NCBI RefSeq assembly: GCF_010672525.1
Contig: NZ_JAAHGH010000011.1
Coordinates: 17,325 to 81,324 of the forward strand
Direction of reading: 5' to 3'
DNA length: 64,000 bases
DNA from: Okeania sp. SIO2B3
GTDB lineage: Bacteria > Cyanobacteriota > Cyanobacteriia > Cyanobacteriales > Microcoleaceae
Translations under genes and position numbers: made by a program
The notes under the pieces: model-generated
Seen by the model: only the letters and a program-made list of their open reading frames with translations
Databases searched by the model: none
What the model was told of the DNA's origin: nothing
Shown: piece after piece, positions 19,443-29,100 of the stretch
Layout: each line of letters begins with the position of its first letter
Numbering within the stretch: the first letter of the stretch is position 1

Positions 19443-19880
19443 AGTTATGATTAATTACTCTATTTATCTAAGTAGAACTAAAATATTTGCTTCAGTAGCA
19501 GAAGTTATAGCAAGGTCGGATATGAAGATTCCGTTATTAGACACCCAAAACTTCTTGCCTTTTTGCTATGAAGGCTGGAATACTGGATATTTTTACACTT
19601 CCTACGATTGGAGCAAGATTCAAATCTCAAGCAATTTTTCCTTCTGGCCTCTGCCCTTTTCAATCTTAGATTTTAGATTTTTCCTGAATTTAAGATTTTC
19701 TCTGGAATTATTTGAAACAAATTGACTCTAAATTAAATCTAGAATATAGGATAATTTTGAGTTTGAGTATCAGGAGGATTTAAATGTCTCAATAAATCCC
19801 AGAGGTAAGACCTTTGAGAATAAGTATTGACAGCAATATAACCTGTGATTATACTAACATAAAAGTTAAATTATAATTAT
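19443..19880. other. Intergenic region between divergent ccdA and antitoxin genes
   Basis: It must hold promoters for ccdA (minus) and the toxin-antitoxin pair (plus). A 92-codon frame at 19447-19725 has no family features and hydrophobic, aromatic-biased composition, and I do not accept it as a gene. No distinct operator or riboswitch was recognised. Confidence 0.4.
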
Positions 19881-20135
19881 ATGGCCACTGTCAAAACTGC
19901 AATTTCATTACAAGAGTATCTGTTTGAACAAGCTGAAGCACTAGCAGCAGAAATGAAAATATCTAGAAGTCGTTTAATAGCGATCGCTCTAGAAGAGTTT
20001 ATTCGTCGGCATCAAAATCGACTATTGCTAGAAAAAATAAATGCTGCTTATGAGGATGTTTCTGAGACAGAAGCATTGACATCAATAAGTAGTATTAGTG
20101 GACATCATAGGAGTATAATAGAGGACGAGTGCTAA
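19881..20135 (+). CDS. Ribbon-helix-helix antitoxin (MazE/PemI-like)
   Basis: An 84-residue protein. Its N-terminal half (VKTAISLQEYLFEQAEALAAEM, then SRSRLIAIALEEFIRR) has the strand-helix-helix pattern of CopG/RHH DNA-binding antitoxins. The acidic C-terminal tail would wrap the toxin. It overlaps the toxin gene by 7 bases, which suggests translational coupling and probable autorepression of the pair. Confidence 0.85.
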   Translation: MATVKTAISLQEYLFEQAEALAAEMKISRSRLIAIALEEFIRRHQNRLLLEKINAAYEDVSETEALTSISSISGHHRSIIEDEC

Positions 20136-20485
20136 TTAATCAAGGTGATATATTCTGGATTGAATTAGATGAACCATCGGGTTCTCAAGGTACTTACAGA
20201 CATCCTCATGTTGTAATTCAGAACAATGTTTTTAATTTTAGTTTGATTAAGACTGTGGTTGTTTGTAGTTTAAGTTCTAATCTCAAGCTTGCTGCTGTTC
20301 CTGGTAATATTGTTTTGGCAGTAGGTGAGGCAAATTTACCAGATCAAACAGTTGTGAATATATCCCAGATTTTCACAGTAGAAAAAGCAAAATTGACAGA
20401 GAAAATAGGTACTCTTTCACCGGAGAGAGTAGAAAAAATATTAGAGGGAGTGGAGTTACTACTTAAACCAACAGAAATGGAATAA
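20129..20485 (+). CDS. MazF/PemK-family endoribonuclease toxin
   Basis: A 118-residue protein with the MazF/PemK fold signature: the QGDIFWIELDEPSGSQ strand at the N terminus, then HPHVVIQNN and the TVVVCSLSS core strands. It ends with the conserved DQTVVNISQIFTVEK segment. The family cleaves mRNA at short specific sequences. The start is a GTG at 20129 inside the antitoxin gene, with GAGGA at 20121-20125. The full length suggests it is functional. Confidence 0.9.
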   Translation: MLINQGDIFWIELDEPSGSQGTYRHPHVVIQNNVFNFSLIKTVVVCSLSSNLKLAAVPGNIVLAVGEANLPDQTVVNISQIFTVEKAKLTEKIGTLSPERVEKILEGVELLLKPTEME

Positions 20486-21084
20486 CAATGGGATTTTTGG
20501 CTCTTTTGCTCCTCACTTTAAGCTTTCTATAGGCAATTTTTGTATCAAAAAATTTTAATTTTTACTGTATCTACTATTTCTTTTTACAAAGAAACCTTAG
20601 TTTCCGCTACACAATAGTAGTTAATTTTTAATAATATTAAACTTATTACCGTTTCTCACCTAGTTGGCATCATTAAACCAGAGGAGGAATTTAAAATAGA
20701 CATCTCCTCCATGCATAGGGAGTAGGGAGTAGTAGGGATGTTGCATGCAACATCTGTATAGGGTAGAGAGAAATAATTAATGATTTATCTACGATAATTG
20801 ACTTGATTTTTTATTATTGGAGATTTCTAATACAAAATTGATAAATTTTTGCTACAAATAACTTTCTAGGTGTTAGGTGATAAGAGGTAGGTGTTAGGTA
20901 TTAGGTAAATTATTAATTGTTAGTTATTAATTATTAATTATTTACTAGCTAGTTTATTTGTAACATTCTTTTTTCACCCTTGGTATAATAGAGAGAAAGC
21001 CATAAATTAACATTTGAGGCTTTCCATAATCTGGCAGTCGAAGCAAAGGTTACGGACAGATTCAAAACCTGAAAGCTCAGACAA
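20486..21084. other. Intergenic repeat-rich region
   Basis: No gene is seen. It contains the 35-bp repeat at 20698-20732 (inverted partner at 13670-13704), a perfect palindrome GATGTTGCATGCAACATC at 20737-20754, TAGGTGTTAGGT-type heptamer iterations (20870-20905) and ATTAATT repeats (20910-20942). Confidence 0.6.
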
Positions 21085-21163
21085 AGCAATATTTTTCCTT
21101 CTTTCCTCTTCCTTCTTCCCTCTTCCTTCTTCCTTCTTCCTTCTGCCTTCTGCCTTCTGCCAT
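21085..21163 (-). repeat. Heptamer tandem repeat downstream of glycosyltransferase
   Basis: About ten head-to-tail heptamers of the forms GAAGGAA and GCAGAAG (minus strand) lie directly after the stop codon of the next gene. They are the same units that have expanded inside the giant coding sequences further right. Confidence 0.85.
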
Positions 21164-21169
21164 ACAAAA

Positions 21170-22327
21170 CTACCGAATCTCTTGATAAAAAGATTTCAAT
21201 AATTCTGTATTTTTCTGCCAATTTAGATGAGTTTTAGCAAAATTAATTGCACCTTGAGCTAACTTTTTATATAAAGATTTATCCTCAAACAACTTACCCA
21301 CCGATTCAACAATATTCACTCCATCAACCACAGGCAAAACTAAAGCATCTTTCTCATTTTCCATCACCAAACCTATATTAGTCGCAGGCAAAATTACAGG
21401 TTTACCCATTGCCAAAAATTCTGGTAATTTACAGGGAAAACGATAATCGTTAAATTTATCTGGTCTACCTGGTTGAATTAATACATCTGCTAAAGCCAAA
21501 ATTTTTGGCATTAAACTCCGGTCTACATATCCTAATTCAATGGCATATTTCCGCGCCCAATTATCATCATCTCCCAAAAAATTACAGAAATCTCTACCTG
21601 TTCTAACTAACACTGCAGGTTTACTTTCTCGGTTCAACATTGCCACAGCTAAATACAAACTTCTCACCTCATGAGTATTAGCAGCATGAACATTTCCGGT
21701 GTAGGAGAAAACCAAAGTATTTTCAGGAATATTAAACCTTTTTACTATTTCTGGATTGGGATTTCTGGGATAAAAATACTCGGTTTCTACGCCAGGCCAT
21801 AAAACTAAACTCGGCACATTATTCGGCACAAATTCTTTTAACTTTTCAATAATTACTGTTACTCCATCTGCACTTGCTAGAAACTCCCGATATTTCTGGG
21901 GATGAGAAACATTATCTGGAATTGCCAGAGATCCATTAGCATTAGCTATTTCTTTAAAAGGTTTGTTTAAATATTTTTCTAGGACATATTCTTCATTATC
22001 TTCCAAGTGAATTACTAATTTAAAATCATAAGCTTTCCGGAGTTTATGACAATAATTTCGCGTAACTTCTCTCGGAGTCCAAACATGAACCACATCCGGA
22101 CCTTGCTGATTTTTAAATAATTTATTCAGCCGATAAAATTCACCATATTCTGTCACTTTATATAAATGTGTTAAATGTTCTCCCACCTGAGAAACAGTCT
22201 GTTTGTTTCTAGGAACAGCCACCACACAATCAAAGCCCAATTTAACTAAATTATTAGCAAAATGATGCACATGAAGGGCACTATTAGAATGAAAATCTTC
22301 GTACAGAACAAATAAAATATTTTTCAT
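21170..22327 (-). CDS. Glycosyltransferase family 1/4-like
   Basis: A cytosolic GT-B glycosyltransferase of about 385 residues. The N terminus MKNILFVLYEDFHSNSALHVHHFANNL is typical of a GT4 acceptor domain. The C-terminal donor-binding half has VFSYTGNVHAAN, ADVLIQPGRPDKFNDYRFPCKLPEFLAMGKPV and a final ExxxALVLP segment. I chose the ATG at 22327: a longer version would need a TTG at 22366 and adds residues not typical of the family. No Shine-Dalgarno is evident. The acceptor sugar is unknown. It may contribute to the surface glycan implied by the cluster on the right, but it is separated from it by mobile elements. Confidence 0.85.
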   Translation of the reverse strand: MKNILFVLYEDFHSNSALHVHHFANNLVKLGFDCVVAVPRNKQTVSQVGEHLTHLYKVTEYGEFYRLNKLFKNQQGPDVVHVWTPREVTRNYCHKLRKAYDFKLVIHLEDNEEYVLEKYLNKPFKEIANANGSLAIPDNVSHPQKYREFLASADGVTVIIEKLKEFVPNNVPSLVLWPGVETEYFYPRNPNPEIVKRFNIPENTLVFSYTGNVHAANTHEVRSLYLAVAMLNRESKPAVLVRTGRDFCNFLGDDDNWARKYAIELGYVDRSLMPKILALADVLIQPGRPDKFNDYRFPCKLPEFLAMGKPVILPATNIGLVMENEKDALVLPVVDGVNIVESVGKLFEDKSLYKKLAQGAINFAKTHLNWQKNTELLKSFYQEIR

Positions 22328-22672
22328 CAAAACTATATATATCTTTGAATATCTGATTTTTAGCAAATGTCAGTAAATATAGCAATTAGCTATTAGCTAT
22401 TAGCCGTCAAATTTTGTTGTTTGCCCTACTGAAGTAAACATAAAATCTTATACTACTCACTCTTAAAAAAAGGGGGGTCATTTCAGTTATCAGTTATCAG
22501 TACCGACCACTAAAGCCGGAGGCTTGAAAATACTGGATTGAATATTTTTTCATCCCCTTAAAAGGGGAGGCTTTGGACCTAATTTTTTGGTAAGGAGAGA
22601 GATCCTTATAAAAAGATTTTAGGTAAACGAGAGGCGATCGCTAAACTTCTTTGACTCATCATACTGACAAAT
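22328..22672. other. Intergenic region with short repeats
   Basis: No gene is seen. It holds TAGCTAT iterations (22383-22405), AGTTATC iterations (22490-22502), an AAAGCCGGAGGCTT palindrome (22513-22526) resembling an IS right end, and a CCCCTTAAAAGGGG palindrome (22554-22567) shared with other repeats in the window. Confidence 0.5.
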
Positions 22673-23203
22673 TTACTCCATGAGTTTTTGTACTTCATTT
22701 AATGGTAAATCTACCACTTCAGCAATTTGCTCTGCTGTTAAACCGAGTTTGATTAATTTAGAGACAGTGTTTAATTTAGTTTTGTATAAGACATTTTCAA
22801 CGATGGGTTGGCAAGAAGTTGTCTTTTTGTAATTTGACTGAGTATTTACAGCATTAATATTTTCTAATTCTGCTGTTTCGGAATTAGAGCAAAGATTGAG
22901 ATTACCAATTTGCACTGGATTAAATAACCGAGAATGATAATTTGCAAATCCTAAACGTTCGACTGTAGCAATAAAATTTGACTTATTTAACTTCTCCCCA
23001 AAAATCTCTGATAAAATTTGCCAGAGTTCGTATCCTTCATCTTTAACATGACCATTAGAACATTTATATTGTTCTGCAATTTCTCTATATTTTTCGTTAT
23101 TCAGAACACCTTTTAAAATTCCCATTTGTAGATTATTTAGGTGTTTTCCAGTTTGCTGAAAGACTAACTCATCAATTGAATTTAAAACTGTTTGCCAGTC
23201 CAT
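22673..23203 (-). CDS. Small protein with vMAP-type N-terminal HTH
   Basis: A 176-residue protein. Residues 1-85 (VFQQTGKHLNNLQMGILKG, YREIAEQYKCSNGHVKDEGYELWQILSEIFGEKLNKSNF) match, from memory, the helix-turn-helix that opens cyanobacterial vMAP and NB-ARC/STAND proteins. Those are usually far longer and carry ATPase or effector domains, and this one has none. After a polar linker the C terminus carries LIKLGLTAEQIAEVVDLPLNEVQKLM, a second small HTH-like motif seen at the ends of Rpn/PD-(D/E)XK-type proteins. It could be a truncated STAND protein or a stand-alone adaptor or regulator. Confidence 0.7.
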   Translation of the reverse strand: MDWQTVLNSIDELVFQQTGKHLNNLQMGILKGVLNNEKYREIAEQYKCSNGHVKDEGYELWQILSEIFGEKLNKSNFIATVERLGFANYHSRLFNPVQIGNLNLCSNSETAELENINAVNTQSNYKKTTSCQPIVENVLYKTKLNTVSKLIKLGLTAEQIAEVVDLPLNEVQKLME

Positions 23204-23394
23204 TGTCTTAGAATTAATTTTTCTGAAAAGCTTATCCGCTATAATCCTTCTTTATCCGTCCTTTTTATATTTTCTTAATAAAATCTCCGTTTTTATCCGT
23301 CTTTTTCCGGCTTGTAGATATGAAAATGAGGGAATTAGAATTGCATTAGGTGCCTAATTATAGGGTAAAAAGATTCAATAAATAAGGTAATAAA

Positions 23395-23995
23395 ATGTCA
23401 AAAGTAGTTACAGAATTTATCAATTCAACAAAAAACAGCTTAGTTCGTTCTCTAACTTTAACTGTTGCTGCTACATCTGCTGTAACTTTCTTATCAGCAA
23501 TTTCTGCTTATGCTGGAGGTCCTTTGAAAGCAAGAGTAATTTCTTTGGAGCTACAAAGGTGGAACAATCGCTAGTTATGTCATCTTTAATGGTCAAGTAT
23601 CACAAGTAATTGTAGAGAAATTTACTCCAGAAAGAGGATTTGAGAGAAAATTACATACTGTTAAAATTTCAAATAGTGACAGTATTCTTGGTTGGGACTG
23701 GGACGAAAAAACAAACAGAGCATCATATATGTTCTACGATGGTCAAAAAACCGTTGTTAGAGTGCAGGATTTTTTTGGCGATAGATTTGGTGGTGTACGT
23801 AGCACAACAACGGTTTCAAATAGCCGTCTCGACAAATACTCTTCTTCTTGGACTTTATATAATGGTGTTGCTGAATATACTTTGCGTCAACAGACTTTGA
23901 AAAGGGAAGAATTTTCAAATGGAACTTTTGGTTCTGTTCTTGAGACAACATCTTACAATTCTGCCAACAGCATAGCAGGAAGAAGTTGTTATTAA
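23395..23995 (+). pseudogene. Frameshifted exported protein
   Basis: An ATG at 23395 opens a frame with a clear signal peptide: SLVRSLTLTVAATSAVTFLSAISAYA, probable cleavage after AYA near residue 41. It stops after about 58 codons at a TAG near 23573. From about 23540 the next frame is open to 23995 and continues with a plausible secreted domain (GGTIASYVIFNGQ, SILGWDWDEKTNRASYMFYDG, final AGRSCY). One frame change between 23537 and 23573 would restore a protein of about 200 residues. It is either a recent pseudogene or a sequencing error. The family is unknown. Confidence 0.7.
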
Positions 23996-24000
23996 TAGTC

Positions 24001-24044
24001 AAGTAGTGAAAGGAATGCCCAGAATACACCGCAGAAGAAAAGGT
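24001..24044 (+). pseudogene. Fragment of an excisionase-like HTH gene
   Basis: This segment encodes KGMPRIHRRRKG and closely matches bases 25767-25806 inside the HTH gene at 25639. It ends abruptly at the tnpB element boundary. It is probably the remnant of a second copy of that gene disrupted by the element. Confidence 0.55.
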
Positions 24045-24055
24045 CGTGACATACT

Positions 24056-24085
24056 CCCACACTATAGCTTCAGCTTAGTGTGGGC
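24056..24085 (-). repeat. Right-end hairpin of second tnpB element
   Basis: CCCACAC and GTGTGGG arms flank TATAGCTTCAGCTTA next to the tnpB stop. This is a perfect 7-bp stem in the position expected for an IS200/IS605 right end. Confidence 0.65.
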
Positions 24086-25316
24086 TTCTCGTTTCGCAGT
24101 CCCGGTACCCCGTCGGACTCCACGAGCTTTAAGGACGGAATGCCCTGCCGCCCTATTTTTGATATTTATAGCTGCATTCACATCACGATCGATCGCAATA
24201 CCGCAATGCGGACAAGAATGAGTTCGTATGTTTAATTTTTTGGGAACTTTTTCCCCACAGTTTGAGCAATCTTGGCTAGTATTTTTGGGGTTTACTGCTA
24301 TTGTTTTCTGTCCAGCATTTTCGGCTTTGACAGTCAAAATAGACAGGAATTGACCCCATCCAGCATCGTTAATTGATTTACTCAAATGAGTCTTTGCTAG
24401 CCCTTTAATGTTTAAGTTTGCCTCCGGCACGCCGCTCCGCGTCTACATGGGCGATAACATCCGCTTTTGATAACAATTCATTAGCTGTTTTAAAGTGAAA
24501 ATCTTTACGTTTATCGGCTACCTTTTTATGTTGTTTGGCTACAGCTTTAACAGCTTTTAGCCTCCTTTTACTTCCTTTTTTCTTTCGAGATAAACGTTTT
24601 TGTAGAGTCTTTAATCGCTTCTGAGATTTTCTATAATATTGAGGTATGGGGACAGATTCTCCTTCACTTGTTACTAAGAATTCCTTCAGTCCCATATCGA
24701 TTCCCAGGGTGTTTTTTAATGTAGGTTCAACATTAAAAGTCAAAGCTGGAACTGATTTGTCTTCTAGGGATAAAGTCACATAATAACCATCAGCTTTACG
24801 ACTAATCGTCACTGTTTTAATTATAAAACCTTCTGGTATTGGACGATGCTGAATTAACTTTACCTTTCCTATTTTGGGCAAATTAATGTGATTTTCTTCT
24901 ATGCAGTCAAGTTTGATTTGAGGATAAGTAAAACTACGATAACGCCCTTTTCCTTTAAACCTTGGTTTTCCTAATTTATGTCCACTCTTGTCTGCTTTAA
25001 ACCATCTATCAAAGGCAAGTTTTACCCGTTTTATGCAATCCTGTAAAACCTGAGAATGAATTAGCTTGTATTCCGGAAACTTGTCTTTGGTATTGACCAA
25101 ATCTCGTTTTTGAGAGTAATAGTCTGGATTATCTCTGAGTTGAGGAATGGGCATAACCAAGGGACAAGCATTAACCGGACAGCGATTTTCTTCCCACCAC
25201 GAGAACCGCTCGCCTAACCGATAGTTGTACTGCCGACGCAACAATTCCAACCACATTTCTATTGTGGCTAACTGTTCTTTATTTGGCCTTAATTTATATT
25301 GGTAGGCAGTGCGCAT
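24062..25316 (-). pseudogene. tnpB: IS200/IS605-type tnpB broken by a small repeat insertion
   Basis: The upstream frame (24405-25316, 303 codons) holds the N-terminal domain (MRTAYQYKLRPNKEQ), the RuvC Asp in LGIDMGLKEF and the bridging region up to KADVIAH. It then reads VDAERRAGG and stops. The second frame resumes at [21 protein letters not shown] and ends with the zinc ribbon CSNC...CPHC and IDRDVNAA. The expected junction, VIAHEDLNIKGL, is interrupted by GC-rich sequence (about 24417-24447), a net gain of about 25 bases, which shifts the frame. Apart from this the element looks recently intact. Confidence 0.9.
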
Positions 25317-25638
25317 GGTGGAAAATTTCCGGGGTTATTGCAAGATAATCATACAAGTTTTTCAACTAGGGCGAAAGCTTCTGCTGGGATGTTTGCAAAT
25401 TTAATGGGCATCGAACTCATTCAATTTGCTGCCGATTCATCTGACACCAAATCAAATCAAACTACTCTCTATTCTATCATCTACCTTGGGCCACAGATTT
25501 TAAGCTGCGAGTATCTATAATCTACTGGAAAATCATTTTCTCATTTTTCACACTCCCATATCTCCAGTAAATTTCTTCCCACTAACTACAATTTCAGCTA
25601 TCTAATGTACTATTGCGACAGTCGCAATAAAAGAAATC
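25317..25638. other. Intergenic region, no gene accepted
   Basis: Bases 25330-25480 read weakly protein-like (FSTRAKASAGMFANLMGIEL) without a proper start or known family, possibly the remnant of a gene interrupted by the tnpB element. The remainder holds the promoter of the HTH gene. Confidence 0.35.
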
Positions 25639-26118
25639 ATGTTTGTCAGCACCACAGAAGCAGCAAGTCTTTTAAGTATATCTACTCAAAGAGTTCGAGT
25701 CTTGCTTAAAGAAGGCCGCATACAAGGGGCCAGAAAAATCAATAATCGAGTTTGGGTAATTCCCTTGCATGAAGGAATGCCAAGAATACATCGCAGAAGA
25801 AAAGGTCCGAAACCACGTTGGTGTTCCCATAAGCGTTCTGGCAAGAACACTGTTCACTTCAATCGCAACCACATTGGAATCAATACAACCAAAAAAAATA
25901 CTGATTTGACAATTCTTTCGGTCAAAGAAGGCACAGAAAATTTAGCAACCGGCCATGAAGCTGAAATTCATGGTCCCTGTCGGATTGTGTACCGAGCAAA
26001 TAAACCTCATAGTTGTGGTGCCACGGTTTGGATTGAAACCTTGGCAGCAGTCACAATGGTTGATTATAAAGAGGGGGTTTTCAAAATTGAGAACAAATGG
26101 GTTTTAACTGATGAATAA
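25639..26118 (+). CDS. Excisionase-like helix-turn-helix protein
   Basis: A 159-residue protein. The N terminus (FVSTTEAASLLSISTQRVRVLLKEGRIQGARKI) is a winged-helix/HTH_17-type DNA-binding domain like those of excisionases and MerR relatives. A basic linker (PRIHRRRKGPKPRW) and an uncharacterised ~90-residue C-terminal domain with two Cys follow. It may regulate or assist a mobile element. A fragment of a second copy lies at 24001-24044. It is convergent with the giant sulfotransferase gene. Confidence 0.75.
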   Translation: MFVSTTEAASLLSISTQRVRVLLKEGRIQGARKINNRVWVIPLHEGMPRIHRRRKGPKPRWCSHKRSGKNTVHFNRNHIGINTTKKNTDLTILSVKEGTENLATGHEAEIHGPCRIVYRANKPHSCGATVWIETLAAVTMVDYKEGVFKIENKWVLTDE

Positions 26119-26133
26119 AAAGTAGGTTTACAA

Positions 26134-29100
26134 CTACAAAACGACAGTGTAATCGTTACGTTGAATATCAAAATTTAGATTGTAATATGGGTCGCCCAAA
26201 TCCATACAAATTTGCCATTGGTCTAACAACAACATATAGTCAACCACATCATAATTTCTTTGTCTGTGTTTCTCTGATTGATGATTAATTAAAACACTAC
26301 GGGGGGTAAAGACTATTCGCTTGCCATTTTTCCTCAACTTTAAACACAAATCAACATCTTGATAATCAGAGAAAAAATGTTCATTAAAACCTCCAACCAT
26401 TTCAAAATTTTGCCTACTCACCATCAAACAATCTCGACTTACAGCAGATACTTCTCTTGCACAAACTAAAGAACCTGCATAACCATCATGGTTAGAGGGA
26501 AAACCTCGCATTACATAATCAACTTTTCCAGATTTTCCTAATACAATACCTGCGTGTTCAACAATTCCATCTGGGAAAATTAATAGTCCTCCCACGGCAC
26601 CAATATCAGGTTGTTCGGCGTAATATAAAAGATGTCGTTGCCAATCTTCAGTAACAACTTCTAAATTAGTATTGAGGAAAATAAAATATTCTCCTTGGGC
26701 AGTTTTGGCAGCCAGATTATAAGCACGAGAATAATTAAATTGCCCTGATAGATTTAAAACTTTCACCGCAGAATTTTCGATAATATTTTCTGTTTTTTCC
26801 CCACCAACTAAAATCACTTCATTTTTGGGATAAGTTGAAACAGACAAAAGATTTTTCGACCATTTATCAATATTTTCTGAAAGATTAGGAGCAGCAATAA
26901 TTAGACTAATGAAAGGATGATTATTTCTAGGTAAAGGATTAATATTTATCCGATGTTTACCTACCCCTGGTTCTGCTTTTGCTGCTAAACCAATTCTTTG
27001 TAAATGGGAGTTAACAGCAGCTTGTTGTACTACTTCAATACCTGCTTTAGCATCGGCATCTCCCGAAATACTTCCTTTAACTTGTCGCCAATGATAAAGG
27101 TGTCGAGAAATATGAGCAATTTTATTAGTTTGCTCGGAAACTCGTAACATAAACTCATAGTCTTGTACTCCATCAAATTCACTCTTAAAACCACCAGCAG
27201 CTAAAGCTAATTCTCGGCGGACACATAATAAATGACCGACATACATAACACCACGAAAATATTCGGGAGACCAGTCAGGTTTAAAGAATGGAACGATATA
27301 ATTTAACCCAGAAAAATCAATTTTATCTTCATCGGAATAAACTACATCAAATCCTTCTGCCAGTTTATTGAGACTATCTTCTAATGCTGTAGGAGCCAGA
27401 GTATCATCATGGTCTAATAAACAAATATATTCTCCTGTAGCCATATTTAGAGCTTTATTTGTAGCAGCACTAATTCCGCCATTATCTTCTGAAAGTAGAA
27501 CTTTAATTCTGGGTTCTTTTTCTGCTAAACCTGCAAGTACATTTCTAATTTCTGGTTGTTTCGAGCCATCATCAACAATACACCATTCCCAGTTAGGGAT
27601 AGATTGGTTAAGAACACTTAAAACAGTTTCCACAAACCAATCTAAAGATGAATTCCAGGTTGGAGTAAGAATACTAATAGAAGGTTTAGAGTCATCTCTT
27701 CTTCCTTCTACTAAAGATTCAGAAAAATCCCCTCTTCCTTCTTCCTCCTTGCTTCTTACTTCTATATCAGAAAAATCCCTTCTTCCTTCTTCCTTCTTAC
27801 TCCTTCCTTCTACTAAAGATTCAGAAAAATATCTTCTTCCTTCTTCCTTCTTCCTTCTTGCTTCTATATCAGAAAAATCCCTTTTTCCTTCTTCCTCCTT
27901 GCTTCTTGCTTCTATATCAGAAAAATCCCTTCTTCCTTCTTCCTTCTTACTCCTTCCTTCTACTAAAGATTCAGAAAAATATCTTCTTCCTTCTTCCTTC
28001 TTCCTTCTTGCTTCTATATCAGAAAAATCCCTTCTTCCTTCTTCCTTCTTCCTCCTTCCTTCTACTAAAATAATTTCCCAAAAATTTTCAACTGTTACTC
28101 CGGATAAACCCAATAATTCCTGTTTTGGTTTGGGCGGGGGAGTAGGATTTTTTGACTTTTGAGTAACTTCTTCTAAGGGTTTAGTCAGAAGTTTTTTTTT
28201 AGTAGTAATTGAGGTATCTGGTTCTACAGGAAATAGACTCTTGACAGGAATATTTTCTTTTTGAGATTTGAACTTTTCTAGATCGGCTTGAATTTCTTGG
28301 ATTTCTGTTTGCGATTTCTCCAAATCTGCCATTATTTCCGCTAGTAAAGGAGAGACAGAAGACTTAGATTCAGGAGTAATTTTTAAAGTAGATTCTGATA
28401 GTAAATTCTTCTGCAAAACCTCAGAGCGATCGCTATCTATTTTTTCCAACTCCTGTAAATTTTCTTCCTGCTTATTTTCTCCTTCTTCTTTAACCAAACT
28501 TTCAATTTTTTCCTGATTTACTCTGAGTTGTTCGGAGGAGCGATCGCTATCTATTTTTTCCAACTCCTGTAAATTTTCTTCCTGCTTACTTCCTACTTCT
28601 TCTCTAACCAAACTCTCAATTTTTTCCTTCCTTACTCTGACTTCTTCCTTCTCAAGAATTACCATATCTGGATAACTTCTCTTACCCACTCGTCCACACC
28701 AAGAACCATAATATTTTCCTAATACATTGAAACCAGCATTAATCAGCCACTCCAACAATAAAGACTCCAGAAAACCCATCCCTTTTTCTGGTGAATTTAG
28801 GTCTTTAGTAAAACCTTCCTGAATTCTATGAATAAGAGGTTGAGAACTCTTGCCTTCAGATATTAATTTTTCTGACTCGTGGTTAACTAAGAAACATTGG
28901 AATAAGAAACGACCACCTGGTTTTAAAACTCGATAAATTTCATCTAAATAATTACGAATCTTACTCCCACCTACCTGAGTAAATCTGGAACCGATAAAGA
29001 CAAAATCAAAACTTTTGTCGTCGTAGGGAAGTTTCAAATCTGAGTCTATCTGACGGAAATTGAAATGTGGTTTATGGCTGCTAATATTTTGCTGTGCCCA

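Noticed and set aside
19447-19725. A 92-codon frame starting 5 bases from ccdA on the opposite strand
   Set aside because: The composition is aromatic and low in charged residues, no family features are visible, and no Shine-Dalgarno is present. It probably lies in regulatory DNA.
21085-21163. A CRISPR array, because of the regular repeats
   Set aside because: The units are 7-bp head-to-tail heptamers without unique spacers. No 20-40 bp repeat with spacers occurs anywhere in the window.
21170-22366. A 13-codon N-terminal extension of the GT4-like gene
   Set aside because: It needs a TTG start and adds residues not typical before the MKNILFVLYED start.
23395-23995. Programmed frameshifting in the exported-protein gene
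   Set aside because: No slippery heptamer or downstream pseudoknot was evident, so mutation or sequencing error is simpler.
27368-28162. A 264-codon plus-strand frame opposite the giant sulfotransferase gene
   Set aside because: It is an antisense reading of heptamer repeats (LLPSSFLLLPS), open only because the repeats lack stops in several frames.
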